Source of the DNA: Sutterella sp.
GTDB taxonomy: Bacteria; Pseudomonadota; Gammaproteobacteria; Burkholderiales; Burkholderiaceae_F
NCBI GenBank assembly: GCA_003488465.1
Contig: DNLN01000139.1
Location: 587-7,744 of the forward strand
Length of the DNA: 7,158 bases
Direction: 5' to 3'
Position numbers and translations under genes: made by a program. Of the stretch, positions 1 to 7,158 are shown one piece after another (position 1 is the first letter of the stretch; every line of letters begins with the position of its first letter). The notes under the pieces are model-generated. The model saw only the letters and a list, made by a program, of their open reading frames with translations, did not search any database and was not told where the DNA came from.

Positions 1-2122
<2,122 letters not shown>

Positions 2123-2209
2123 TTGATCCTCTGTTTTGTTGGCTTCAGGGGCTGGGTAACACGCATGCGAAACCCCCGGGCGAAGCCGGTTACTGGGAAA
2201 ATCCCGCTC

Positions 2210-2215
2210 ATTTTA
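2210..2215 (-). promoter_or_regulatory. Candidate -10 box of the ppsA promoter
   Basis: Read on the minus strand this is TAAAAT, five of six matches to the sigma70 -10 consensus, about 88 bases before the ppsA ATG. No good -35 hexamer lies 16-18 bases upstream, so if this is the promoter it may need an activator. Assignment by inspection only. Confidence 0.35.
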
Positions 2216-2437
2216 GCGACTAATGCCGCCCATAGGGTGTTCTGCTCAGAGCCCATCGGCCACGGGCGGGACAGGCTTTCCCTGACGATTCTGCACAACA
2301 CATTGACGCTATTGCTCTTTCTTAAAAATTCAGTATCTCTTTCCAAACCCGAAAACGATACGACCGCCGGATTGCAATATGTCTTCAGACAGGCATGCTG
2401 CGGCTCGGCCGCATCCAAACAGTCCGGGGCGAGGCGC

Positions 2438-2443
2438 TACAAT
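2438..2443 (+). promoter_or_regulatory. Candidate -10 box of the ppsR promoter
   Basis: TACAAT in the context GCTACAATATT is a five-of-six match to the sigma70 -10 consensus, 41 bases before the ppsR ATG, which would give a leader of roughly 35 bases. The -35 position, around 2415-2420, is poor (CCAAAC). A small inverted repeat (2399-2413) ends directly before it. Confidence 0.45.
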
Positions 2444-2484
2444 ATTCGGTTGTTTCCTTATTCACCAGCAAAGGCGCCGAAACC

Positions 2485-3321
2485 ATGCCCGATCAGAACT
2501 TCCGCACCGTCTTCATCGTCAGCGACGGCACGGCCATCACGGCTGAAACGCTCGCACACTCCGTTCTCACGCAGTTCCCGAACCTGAAGTACGAGCAGCA
2601 CCGCCTGCCCTTCATCGACACGGTGGAGAAGGCGCACGCCGCTGCGGACAAAATCAACGAGATTGAAAGCTCCTCCGGGCAGCGCCCCATCGTGTTCTCG
2701 ACCTTTGTCGACCCGGCGCTCTCACGCGCCTTCATCGAGGCCGCCAAGGGTTATCAGATCGAGCTCTTCCGCAGTTTCGTCGGTCCGCTTGAGCGCGAAC
2801 TCGACATGAAGAGCGAGCACACCGTCGGCGCCACGCACAAGATTCACAACGAAGAGCGCTACAACCGCCGCATCAACGCGATCGACTACACGCTCACGCA
2901 CGATGACGGCCAGACGAACCGGGGCCTGGATCAGGCCGACGTGATTCTGGTTGGCGTCTCGCGCTCGGGCAAGACGCCGACGAGCCTTTTCCTTGCCATG
3001 CAGTACGGCATCAAGGTCGCCAACTATCCGCTCATCCCCGAAGACTTCGAGCGCGGCCGCCTGCCCGAGATCCTCTATCCGCTCAAGGACAAGCTCTTCG
3101 GCCTGTCGATCAAGCCGGAGCGCCTCTCGGAGATCCGCAACGAGCGCCGCCCCGGCTCGCGCTACGCCAGCCTTGAAAACTGCCGTACCGAAACGGCCGC
3201 TGCCGAGGAGCTGATGGCCAGCAACGGCGTGCACTGGCTCAGTTCGACGAGCAAGTCGATTGAAGAAATCGCCGCGACCATCATCAGCAAGCTGCACCTT
3301 GAGACGGTCCGCCCCAATTAA
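2485..3321 (+). CDS. ppsR: Phosphoenolpyruvate synthase regulatory protein (bifunctional kinase/pyrophosphorylase)
   Basis: A member of the YdiA/DUF299 family. In this family the protein phosphorylates a threonine next to the catalytic histidine of PEP synthase using ADP, which inactivates it, and restores activity by phosphate-dependent pyrophosphorylysis. The protein is 278 residues, normal for the family. The N-terminus [20 protein letters not shown] is the typical family start, which fixes the ATG at 2485 although the frame is open further upstream. The middle has [22 protein letters not shown], and a P-loop GVSRSGKT spans residues 157-164, followed by PTSLFLA and [12 protein letters not shown]; all are family signatures. 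The ribosome binding site is weak (AAGG at 2471-2474, 10 bases before the ATG). Its target gene ppsA is divergent on the other side, which supports the PpsA-type target over pyruvate phosphate dikinase. mdh follows after 25 bases, probably in the same transcript. Confidence 0.96.
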   Translation: MPDQNFRTVFIVSDGTAITAETLAHSVLTQFPNLKYEQHRLPFIDTVEKAHAAADKINEIESSSGQRPIVFSTFVDPALSRAFIEAAKGYQIELFRSFVGPLERELDMKSEHTVGATHKIHNEERYNRRINAIDYTLTHDDGQTNRGLDQADVILVGVSRSGKTPTSLFLAMQYGIKVANYPLIPEDFERGRLPEILYPLKDKLFGLSIKPERLSEIRNERRPGSRYASLENCRTETAAAEELMASNGVHWLSSTSKSIEEIAATIISKLHLETVRPN

Positions 3322-3330
3322 TTTCTCACT

Positions 3331-3336
3331 GAAGGA
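3331..3336 (+). promoter_or_regulatory. Ribosome binding site of mdh
   Basis: GAAGGA lies 10 bases before the ATG at 3347, inside the 25-base ppsR-mdh gap. It decides the mdh start: the frame is open back to 3260 inside ppsR, but only the 3347 start has a ribosome binding site and gives the family's usual N-terminus. Confidence 0.6.
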
Positions 3337-3346
3337 TCCCACAATT

Positions 3347-4333
3347 ATGAAAGCTCCCGTTCGCGTCGCCGTCACCGGCCCGGCCGGCAATATCGGCTAT
3401 TCCATCCTCTTTCGCATCGCCGCAGGCGACATGTTCGGTCCCGACCAGCCCGTGATCCTGCAGCTGCTCGAGCGGGACAATCCCGAAAGCGGCAAGCGCC
3501 TGAAGGGCGTCATGATGGAACTTGCCGACTGTGCATTCCCGCTGCTTGCCGACATGGGGAGCTACACCGATCCCAAGCGGGCATTTCAGGATGCCGATGC
3601 CGCGCTTCTGATCGGAGCCCGTCCCCGCAGCAAGGGCATGGAGCGCAGCGAGCTGCTTGAGGCGAACGGCGCCATCTTCACGGTTCAGGGCCGCGCCCTC
3701 AATGAAGCCGCAAGCCGCAACGTCAAGGTGCTTGTGGTGGGCAATCCCTGCAACACCAACGCCTACATCGCCATGAAGAGCGCTCCCGATCTGGATCCGC
3801 GCTGCTTCTCGGCCATGCTGCGCCTTGACCACAACCGCGCCCTCTCCCAGCTCTCGCTGCTCACCGGCAAGAGCGTGACGACGATGCACCGCATGGCGGT
3901 CTGGGGCAACCACGCGCCCAGCATGTACGCCGATATCCGCAACACCACGATCGAGGGCGTGCCCGCCACGCAGATCGTTGATCAGGCCTGGTACCGCGAC
4001 ACGTTCCTGCCGACGGTCGGCAAGCGCGGCGCAGCCATCATCGAGGCCAGAGGAGCGAGTTCCGCGGCCTCGGCCGCATCGGCCGCCGTCGACCACATGC
4101 GCGACTGGTTCTGCGGCAGCAACGGCGAATGGGTCACGATGGGCGTGCCCTCGGACGGCTCCTACGGCGTTCCCGAGGGGCTGGTCTGCGGCTTCCCATG
4201 CATCACCGACGGCAAGGGCGGATACGAAATCGTCAAGGGACTGTCCTTTGACGACGAGTTCAGCAGGCAAAAGCTTGATGCGACCGTGGGCGAGCTCGTT
4301 GCCGAAGCGAAGGCTGTGCAGCATCTGTTCTAA
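3347..4333 (+). CDS. mdh: Malate dehydrogenase (NAD-dependent, cytosolic type)
   Basis: This enzyme interconverts malate and oxaloacetate with NAD in the TCA cycle and, in reverse, feeds the reductive C4 branch; it is cytosolic. At 328 residues it matches the form usual in Burkholderiales. The Rossmann motif is GPAGNIGYS (G11, G14, G17). The mobile active-site loop is [11 protein letters not shown] (90-100) with substrate-binding arginines; GNPCNTNAY follows; LDHNRA (160-165) supplies the aspartate of the proton relay (D161) and arginine R164; WGNH (186-189) supplies catalytic His189. The C-terminal part [11 protein letters not shown] and the Ser/Ala-rich segment after it are also family-typical. 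Most relatives have GARPRGPGMER, so the SK in the loop is a small variation; the key residues are kept. It follows ppsR by 25 bases, which suggests one operon, and is followed by a GC-rich hairpin. Confidence 0.97.
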   Translation: MKAPVRVAVTGPAGNIGYSILFRIAAGDMFGPDQPVILQLLERDNPESGKRLKGVMMELADCAFPLLADMGSYTDPKRAFQDADAALLIGARPRSKGMERSELLEANGAIFTVQGRALNEAASRNVKVLVVGNPCNTNAYIAMKSAPDLDPRCFSAMLRLDHNRALSQLSLLTGKSVTTMHRMAVWGNHAPSMYADIRNTTIEGVPATQIVDQAWYRDTFLPTVGKRGAAIIEARGASSAASAASAAVDHMRDWFCGSNGEWVTMGVPSDGSYGVPEGLVCGFPCITDGKGGYEIVKGLSFDDEFSRQKLDATVGELVAEAKAVQHLF

Positions 4334-4358
4334 AGCCCAACTTTGCCCGAGAGCCAAA

Positions 4359-4382
4359 CGGGGCGCTTTGCCAGGCGCCCCG
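4359..4382 (+). terminator. Possible terminator hairpin after mdh
   Basis: CGGGGCGC (4359-4366) pairs perfectly with GCGCCCCG (4375-4382) around an 8-base loop, 25 bases after the mdh stop. The sequence after the stem on the plus strand is CTGTTTGCC, without a real T run, so it may be a weak terminator, an mRNA-stabilising stem or an attenuator between mdh and the PIN gene. Confidence 0.45.
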
Positions 4383-4385
4383 CTG

Positions 4386-4403
4386 TTTGCCGGGATCGGC
4401 AAA
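4386..4403 (+). promoter_or_regulatory. Small hairpin over the PIN gene translation start region
   Basis: TTTGCCG (4386-4392) and CGGCAAA (4397-4403) form a 7-base-pair stem with a GGAT loop, ending 5 bases before the ATG at 4409. The only purine-rich stretch that could serve as a ribosome binding site (CGGGA, around 4391-4395) sits in the stem and loop, so the structure could lower translation. It directly follows the larger mdh hairpin. Confidence 0.35.
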
Positions 4404-4408
4404 AAATC

Positions 4409-4945
4409 ATGTCCAACGCCTACATCGAAGCGCTCGACACTCTGCGCGTGCTGCGCGAGCCCATAGCGTCCGCCCCTCGAAACAGCAGGATCCCGCTTAT
4501 CGTCCCCGACACCAACGTGCTCATGGACATGTGGGTCTTTGAAAACCCCGTGTCAATGCAGCTTCTGCAGATGATCCGCTCGGGGAAAATCCAGGCCGCC
4601 CGCTCCCGCGAAACCCTCGAGGAGCTTGCCGATGTCCTCAGCCGCCCCGCATTCTCCCGCTCCGAGCAGCAGCAGGAACAGATCCTGCGCGAGTGGCTCT
4701 CGCTCAGCATCGACATTCCTGATCCCTCCCCATCTGCAGGCGTCTTTTGCAAGGATCCGGACGACCGCAAGTTCATCGCCCTTGCGCTTTGCAGCCGAGC
4801 CACTATCCTCGTGAGCCGCGACAAGGCGGTCTTAAAGGCCGGCAGGAAGGCAAAAACACTGGGGCTGGCGATTCTCACCCCTGAGGATGCGGTGCGCCGC
4901 CTTGCTCGCGATTTCCCGACATCGGCAGGCACTGAGTCTGCCTGA
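4409..4945 (+). CDS. PIN-domain protein (putative RNase, COG1569-like toxin component family)
   Basis: PIN domains are metal-dependent single-strand RNases of the FEN fold; this subgroup is usually labelled a toxin-antitoxin toxin component, but many members have no known partner. The protein has 178 residues, with a tail of about 30 residues before the first motif. All four acidic positions are present: VPDTNVL (D34), ETLEEL (E68), KDPDDRKFIALAL (D116, with D118-D119) and VSRDKAVL (D138). The family more often has Thr in place of the Ser in the last motif. The ATG at 4409 is chosen because it gives a sensible N-terminus; a TTG at 4343 would extend it by 22 residues through the mdh hairpin and is unlikely. 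No antitoxin-sized gene lies beside it: upstream is mdh, downstream a non-coding region. The ribosome binding site is weak. Target and biological role are unknown; the family call is secure. Confidence 0.85.
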   Translation: MSNAYIEALDTLRVLREPIASAPRNSRIPLIVPDTNVLMDMWVFENPVSMQLLQMIRSGKIQAARSRETLEELADVLSRPAFSRSEQQQEQILREWLSLSIDIPDPSPSAGVFCKDPDDRKFIALALCSRATILVSRDKAVLKAGRKAKTLGLAILTPEDAVRRLARDFPTSAGTESA

Positions 4946-5077
4946 ACCGACCTCGGAGCTCGTTTTAGAAGGCTTTCTCGCTTCTCACAGAGCACTCCTG
5001 ACAATATCGCAAAAGACTCAGTCAAGCAGAACTCAAGCGTGACCGAACATTTCTCTTGCTTTGCCTGATATCGTTTT

Positions 5078-5106
5078 TTGACAGCGCGGGCAAGATGGCA
5101 GAAAAT
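5078..5106 (+). promoter_or_regulatory. Sigma70-type promoter of the beta-helix gene
   Basis: A perfect -35 box TTGACA (5078-5083) is followed, after an ideal 17-base spacer, by GAAAAT (5101-5106), which matches four of six -10 positions. Transcription would start near 5113, giving a leader of about 80 bases. Confidence 0.6.
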
Positions 5107-5182
5107 TGTTCCGATATCCGGTTGTTTAAGGGCCTTTGCCAGAGCGGCCGGATTCACATGATTACTACGCTTACTACTTTTT

Positions 5183-5188
5183 GGAGGG
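5183..5188 (+). promoter_or_regulatory. Strong ribosome binding site of the beta-helix gene
   Basis: GGAGGG lies 4 bases before the ATG at 5193 and is the best ribosome binding site in the window. It fixes the start over in-frame upstream codons and places the signal peptide exactly at the N-terminus. Confidence 0.75.
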
Positions 5189-5192
5189 CACG

Positions 5193-6722
5193 ATGAAGAC
5201 TTTGCGTCTTACCGCATGCGCAGCCGCGATGGCCGGCATGCTTTCCATGTACTCGACGAGCGCCCTGTCCCAGGCTGCACCTGACGCCCTCGCGCAGGCC
5301 AAGGCCGAAGTGGCGGCCGCACAGGCCGCACTGAAGGCCGCCCAGGAAAAGCTCCAGGCGCTTCAGGCCGGGGGCTCGCCCGCCGCAACTGCTGCGGCTG
5401 ACTCGTCCAGCAGCGGTCTGCTCACCCAGATGCCCGCGATCGCCGACGGCGCCCAGGTGATCTACGTGTCCAAGGAAACCGGCAACAACCGCGGCGCGGG
5501 CGACATCAACAAGCCCATGAAGAACCTTCAGAAGGCCATTGACAAGGCTGGCGACAATGCCGTGATTCTGGTTGCCCAGGGCAACTACTTCGGCACGCTT
5601 GACGCGGGCAACATCATCATCAACAAGCCCGTGAAGATCTACGGCGGCTTCTCGCCCGACTTCAAGACCCGCGACATTCTGAAGTACCGCACGCTCGTGC
5701 AGCCCACCGCCGCCTCCAACGGCACGGCCAAGGGCCAGGGCACGATGCAGATCACCGTCGGCAATCCGCACAACCAGAGAAATGACGTTGGCGAAGTCGT
5801 GATCGACGGTCTGCTCTTTAACCGCGGCAACGCCATCTCCTACAACGCGCGCGGCGAAGGCCGCCCCGAAGGCGTTGAGTCGCCCATGATGCAGCCGATC
5901 GGCGGCGCCGGCATCGGCGGCCCGGATCTGACCGAGAAGAACGTGCTCACCACCGAGACTGCTGAGCTCTACTTTGACAATCCCTCGGCCAACATTACGA
6001 TCCGCAACTGCGCCTTCGTGAACGGCCCCAACTACGGCGTGCGCGGCATGTTCAAGGGCAAGGCCACCATCGAGAACAACATCTTCGTTGCGCTTCGCAT
6101 GGCCGCCGTCGAAATCCCCGGATCCAGTGCCACGACCAACTCCGTCGTGAACTTCAAGAACAACACGGTTCTGTTCATCTGGTCGCGCCTGAAGGATCTC
6201 GGCGACATGGGTTACGGCTATCGCTACATGACCAAGACCGACAGCTATCTGGACCGCAACATCATCGGCCTGACCACGTTCTCCGGCATCGACCGCACGC
6301 GAATTGACAGCCCGGCGTCCAAGGAAGCCCAGCGCAAGACCACCTGCACGAACTCGATGTTCTTCCTCAACCGCCAGGCCGACCTCACGATCCCGGGCGG
6401 CGGCATGTACCAGCGCATCAAGGTTGAAGGCTTTGAGGACGTCGAGCAGCTCGCCGAGGTCGAGGGCAACGTCTCTCTGAAGGATCCGTCCGTGTTCAAG
6501 GGCAAGATCGATCCTGCGTACCTGAACGGGTTCCTCAACGTTTCCTACACGGAAAAGACGAGCTACGACCCGAACTCGCCGCAGAACACGTTCCGTGCCG
6601 CCATGGGCATGAACATGGTCGGCTCCATGCAGTCCAAGGCCTCGATGTTCATGAACCGCTACAACTTTGACAAGGCGCTCGAACTCTTTGGCGCTGTCGA
6701 AGGATACGGCGCTCAGAAGTAG
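5193..6722 (+). CDS. Exported right-handed beta-helix protein with N-terminal coiled coil
   Basis: A 509-residue protein of unknown function. Residues 1-26 are a typical Sec signal peptide: KTLR at the basic end, a hydrophobic Ala/Met-rich core, and likely cleavage after ALS (26), before QAAP. Cys9 is inside the hydrophobic core and does not make a lipobox. Residues about 31-59 form an Ala/Gln/Lys-rich coiled coil, then a Ser/Ala linker to about 76. From about 88 the text YVSKETGNNRGAGDINKPMKNLQKAID and ILVAQGNYFG resembles the opening of DUF1565/pectate-lyase-fold proteins. Imperfect beta-helix rungs follow: VVIDGLLFNRGNAI (202-215), ITIRNCAFVNGPNYGV (268-283), ATIENNIFVALRMAAVEI (291-308), VVNFKNNTVLFIW (318-330) and YLDRNIIGLTTFSGI (352-366). 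The C-terminal 100 residues look globular. There is no C-terminal autotransporter barrel or sortase signal, and I see no polysaccharide lyase active site. It stands alone between its own promoter and terminator. A periplasmic or surface, wall-associated role is inferred, not shown. Confidence 0.85.
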   Translation: MKTLRLTACAAAMAGMLSMYSTSALSQAAPDALAQAKAEVAAAQAALKAAQEKLQALQAGGSPAATAAADSSSSGLLTQMPAIADGAQVIYVSKETGNNRGAGDINKPMKNLQKAIDKAGDNAVILVAQGNYFGTLDAGNIIINKPVKIYGGFSPDFKTRDILKYRTLVQPTAASNGTAKGQGTMQITVGNPHNQRNDVGEVVIDGLLFNRGNAISYNARGEGRPEGVESPMMQPIGGAGIGGPDLTEKNVLTTETAELYFDNPSANITIRNCAFVNGPNYGVRGMFKGKATIENNIFVALRMAAVEIPGSSATTNSVVNFKNNTVLFIWSRLKDLGDMGYGYRYMTKTDSYLDRNIIGLTTFSGIDRTRIDSPASKEAQRKTTCTNSMFFLNRQADLTIPGGGMYQRIKVEGFEDVEQLAEVEGNVSLKDPSVFKGKIDPAYLNGFLNVSYTEKTSYDPNSPQNTFRAAMGMNMVGSMQSKASMFMNRYNFDKALELFGAVEGYGAQK

Positions 6723-6734
6723 TCACGGCGCGAA

Positions 6735-6764
6735 TCAGCCGGCTTTCGTCAGACTGCCGGCTGA
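6735..6764 (+). other. Inverted repeat after the beta-helix gene
   Basis: TCAGCCGGC (6735-6743) pairs perfectly with GCCGGCTGA (6756-6764) around a 12-base loop, between the stop codon and the main terminator. It lacks a T run; it may protect the 3' end of the message or help the terminator that follows directly. Confidence 0.5.
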
Positions 6765-6767
6765 GCT

Positions 6768-6808
6768 AAGGGGGTGCTGCGGCAGTTCGTGCAGCACCCC
6801 TTTTTTTT
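6768..6808 (+). terminator. Strong intrinsic terminator of the beta-helix gene
   Basis: GGGGTGCTGC (6771-6780) pairs perfectly with GCAGCACCCC (6791-6800) around a 10-base loop, followed by eight T residues (6801-6808). The AAG before the stem can pair with the first T residues. It is a textbook Rho-independent terminator 48 bases after the stop codon at 6722. Confidence 0.93.
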
Positions 6809-7092
6809 CTTATCCGGGACAACTGCGAGCCGGTAACTGTTCCTCCGTTACCCGCAAGACCTTTGCTGCCGAGAGTCCCGCATGTCTGAGAGCGCCACCT
6901 TCGAACCGCATCCGGGAATCCTTCCTGAGGAGCAAAGGATCTGCTGGCCGCGCCCTGAGGGCATCTCCGAGGAAGGATCCGTCCTCTATGGCGGAACCGC
7001 ACTGGCTTTGCGGCTTGGACACAGGCAGTCCGCTGACTTCGGCTTCTTGCCCGCTTTCCGTTTCTGCGGGCGGACAAAACGAAACAGCCGCC
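6809..7092. other. Gene-poor stretch between terminator and right-edge gene
   Basis: These 284 bases hold only the decayed AbiEii-like fragment and a small inverted repeat, GCCCGC (7049-7054) and GCGGGC (7066-7071) with an 11-base loop. That repeat lies 22 bases past the stop of the minus-strand gene and could end its transcript, but has no T run on either strand. Confidence 0.5.
6882..7049 (+). pseudogene. Degenerate N-terminal fragment of an AbiEii-family nucleotidyltransferase toxin
   Basis: The frame from the ATG at 6882 reads FEPHPGILPEEQR at residues 7-19 and LYGGTALALRLGHRQSADF at 35-53. From my knowledge of the family, this matches the N-terminus of AbiEii/AbiGii-type nucleotidyltransferases, which run roughly FEPH.DILP..Q..LWPEL, then LYGGTAIALRLGHRQSVDFDFF. 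These are toxins of type IV toxin-antitoxin/abortive infection modules. The metal-binding D-x-D is broken here: the second aspartate is Gly54 (DFGF). After about residue 56 the similarity in this frame ends and the sequence turns into Pro/Arg-rich text. In the -1 frame from 7049 a short ARFPFLRADKTKQ could be a frameshifted continuation. The rest of the protein (normally 200 or more residues) is absent, as the 3' end of another gene begins at 7093. There is no ribosome binding site and no antitoxin gene. It is most likely a dead relic of a defence or toxin locus. Confidence 0.6.
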
Positions 7093-7158
7093 CTACTCCG
7101 CCGCGGCTTCCTGCGCCTTGTACGCGACAAACTGGCGCTTGTCCTCCGAGAACACCAG
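7093..7158 (-). CDS. C-terminal 21 codons of an unidentified minus-strand gene
   Basis: Reading leftwards from the right edge, one frame gives FSEDKRQFVAYKAQEAAAE at its end and then TAG (7093-7095). The codons favour G/C in the third position like the confirmed genes here, and the Glu/Ala/Lys-rich tail looks like a natural protein end. It would be convergent with the beta-helix gene. Twenty-one residues are too few to identify the family, and I do not name it. Confidence 0.45.
   Translation of the reverse strand: MVFSEDKRQFVAYKAQEAAAE

Larger units (their letters stand above)
2123..2484. other. Divergent ppsA/ppsR intergenic control region
   Basis: This 362-base stretch contains no credible gene and must carry the promoters of both divergent genes. 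Visible elements: a CGCATGCG palindrome at 2162-2169 in the presumed ppsA leader; GGGA-N3-TCCC at 2195-2205 next to the candidate ppsA -10 box; GGGA-N7-TCCC at 2268-2282; an AT-richer segment around 2300-2345; and the inverted repeat TGCGGC-TCG-GCCGCA at 2399-2413 just upstream of the ppsR promoter. I could not recognise a clear Cra-type site (Cra controls ppsA in E. coli). The roles of these repeats are inferred from position alone. Confidence 0.6.
4946..5192 (+). other. Intergenic leader region before the beta-helix gene
   Basis: This 247-base region holds no gene that I can support. It is more AT-rich than the neighbouring genes. The right half carries the promoter at 5078-5106 and an approximately 80-base leader. 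In the leader, ATCCGG (5116-5121) can pair with CCGGAT (5148-5153), and TTACTAC is directly repeated at 5162-5168 and 5171-5177 just before the ribosome binding site. The left half, 4946-5070, shows no clear terminator for the PIN gene. Confidence 0.6.

Noticed and set aside
2303..2329. TTGACG resembling a -35 box in the ppsA/ppsR region
   Set aside because: No acceptable -10 hexamer is found 16-18 bases downstream; the nearest A/T-rich run is badly spaced.
2395..2484. Upstream in-frame start extending PpsR by 30 residues
   Set aside because: It would place the candidate promoter inside the gene and add residues before the conserved family N-terminus.
3260..3346. Upstream in-frame start extending Mdh into ppsR
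   Set aside because: The ATG at 3347 has its own ribosome binding site and gives the standard N-terminus directly before the Rossmann motif.
2722..3390. Minus-strand open frame antisense to ppsR
   Set aside because: Shadow of a clearly conserved gene; no recognisable motifs.
3326..4402. Minus-strand open frame of 358 codons antisense to mdh
   Set aside because: It covers the whole conserved mdh gene and its composition is that of a reverse-complement shadow. There is no ribosome binding site or recognisable domain.
4924..4942. GGCAG/CTGCC hairpin at the end of the PIN gene as a terminator
   Set aside because: Only five base pairs, located inside the coding sequence, with no T run behind it.
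4420..5157. Minus-strand frame of 245 codons antisense to the PIN gene
   Set aside because: Ser/Arg-rich text typical of a shadow frame, while the PIN frame has complete catalytic motifs.
5154..5771. Minus-strand frame antisense to the 5' part of the beta-helix gene
   Set aside because: His/Gly/Leu-rich shadow text; the plus-strand frame has a signal peptide, strong ribosome binding site and promoter.
6766..7130. Two overlapping minus-strand frames at the right end
   Set aside because: They run through the strong terminator or antisense to the AbiEii-like relic, are Arg/Ser-rich, and lack ribosome binding sites or motifs.

Overview
The window looks like ordinary chromosomal DNA of a GC-rich betaproteobacterium (order Burkholderiales). 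The evidence is the 328-residue cytosolic-type malate dehydrogenase, the divergent ppsA/ppsR arrangement, and GC-rich third codon positions. The set of genes and the secreted beta-helix protein would suit a Sutterella/Parasutterella-like gut lineage, but that is an inference from gene content and not a measured placement.

Layout. Positions 1-2122 (minus strand) hold the first 707 codons of phosphoenolpyruvate synthase (ppsA); its C-terminus lies beyond the left edge. A 362-base divergent control region (2123-2484) separates it from ppsR (2485-3321, plus), which encodes the bifunctional kinase/pyrophosphorylase that switches PEP synthase off and on. Malate dehydrogenase (mdh, 3347-4333, plus) follows after 25 bases with its own ribosome binding site, so ppsR and mdh are probably co-transcribed. 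A GC-rich hairpin lies after mdh. Next comes a PIN-domain protein (4409-4945) with all expected acidic residues but no antitoxin gene beside it. A 247-base intergenic region with a good sigma70-type promoter leads to a 509-residue exported protein (5193-6722). It has a signal peptide, a short Ala-rich coiled coil and a right-handed beta-helix domain, and it ends at a strong intrinsic terminator. From 6809 to the right edge there is no clearly intact gene. That stretch holds a decayed N-terminal fragment of an AbiEii-family nucleotidyltransferase toxin (about 6882-7049, plus) and the last 21 codons of a minus-strand gene entering from the right (7093-7158).

How the genes fit together. PpsA makes PEP from pyruvate and ATP, PpsR controls PpsA by phosphorylating it, and Mdh interconverts malate and oxaloacetate. 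Together they form a compact C4/gluconeogenesis cluster, consistent with an organism that lives on organic acids or amino acids more than on sugars. The PIN protein, the exported beta-helix protein and the toxin remnant are accessory in character. I see no convincing new multi-gene system. The most interesting items are the exported beta-helix protein of unknown role, the orphan PIN protein with a hairpin over its start, and the degraded AbiEii fragment.
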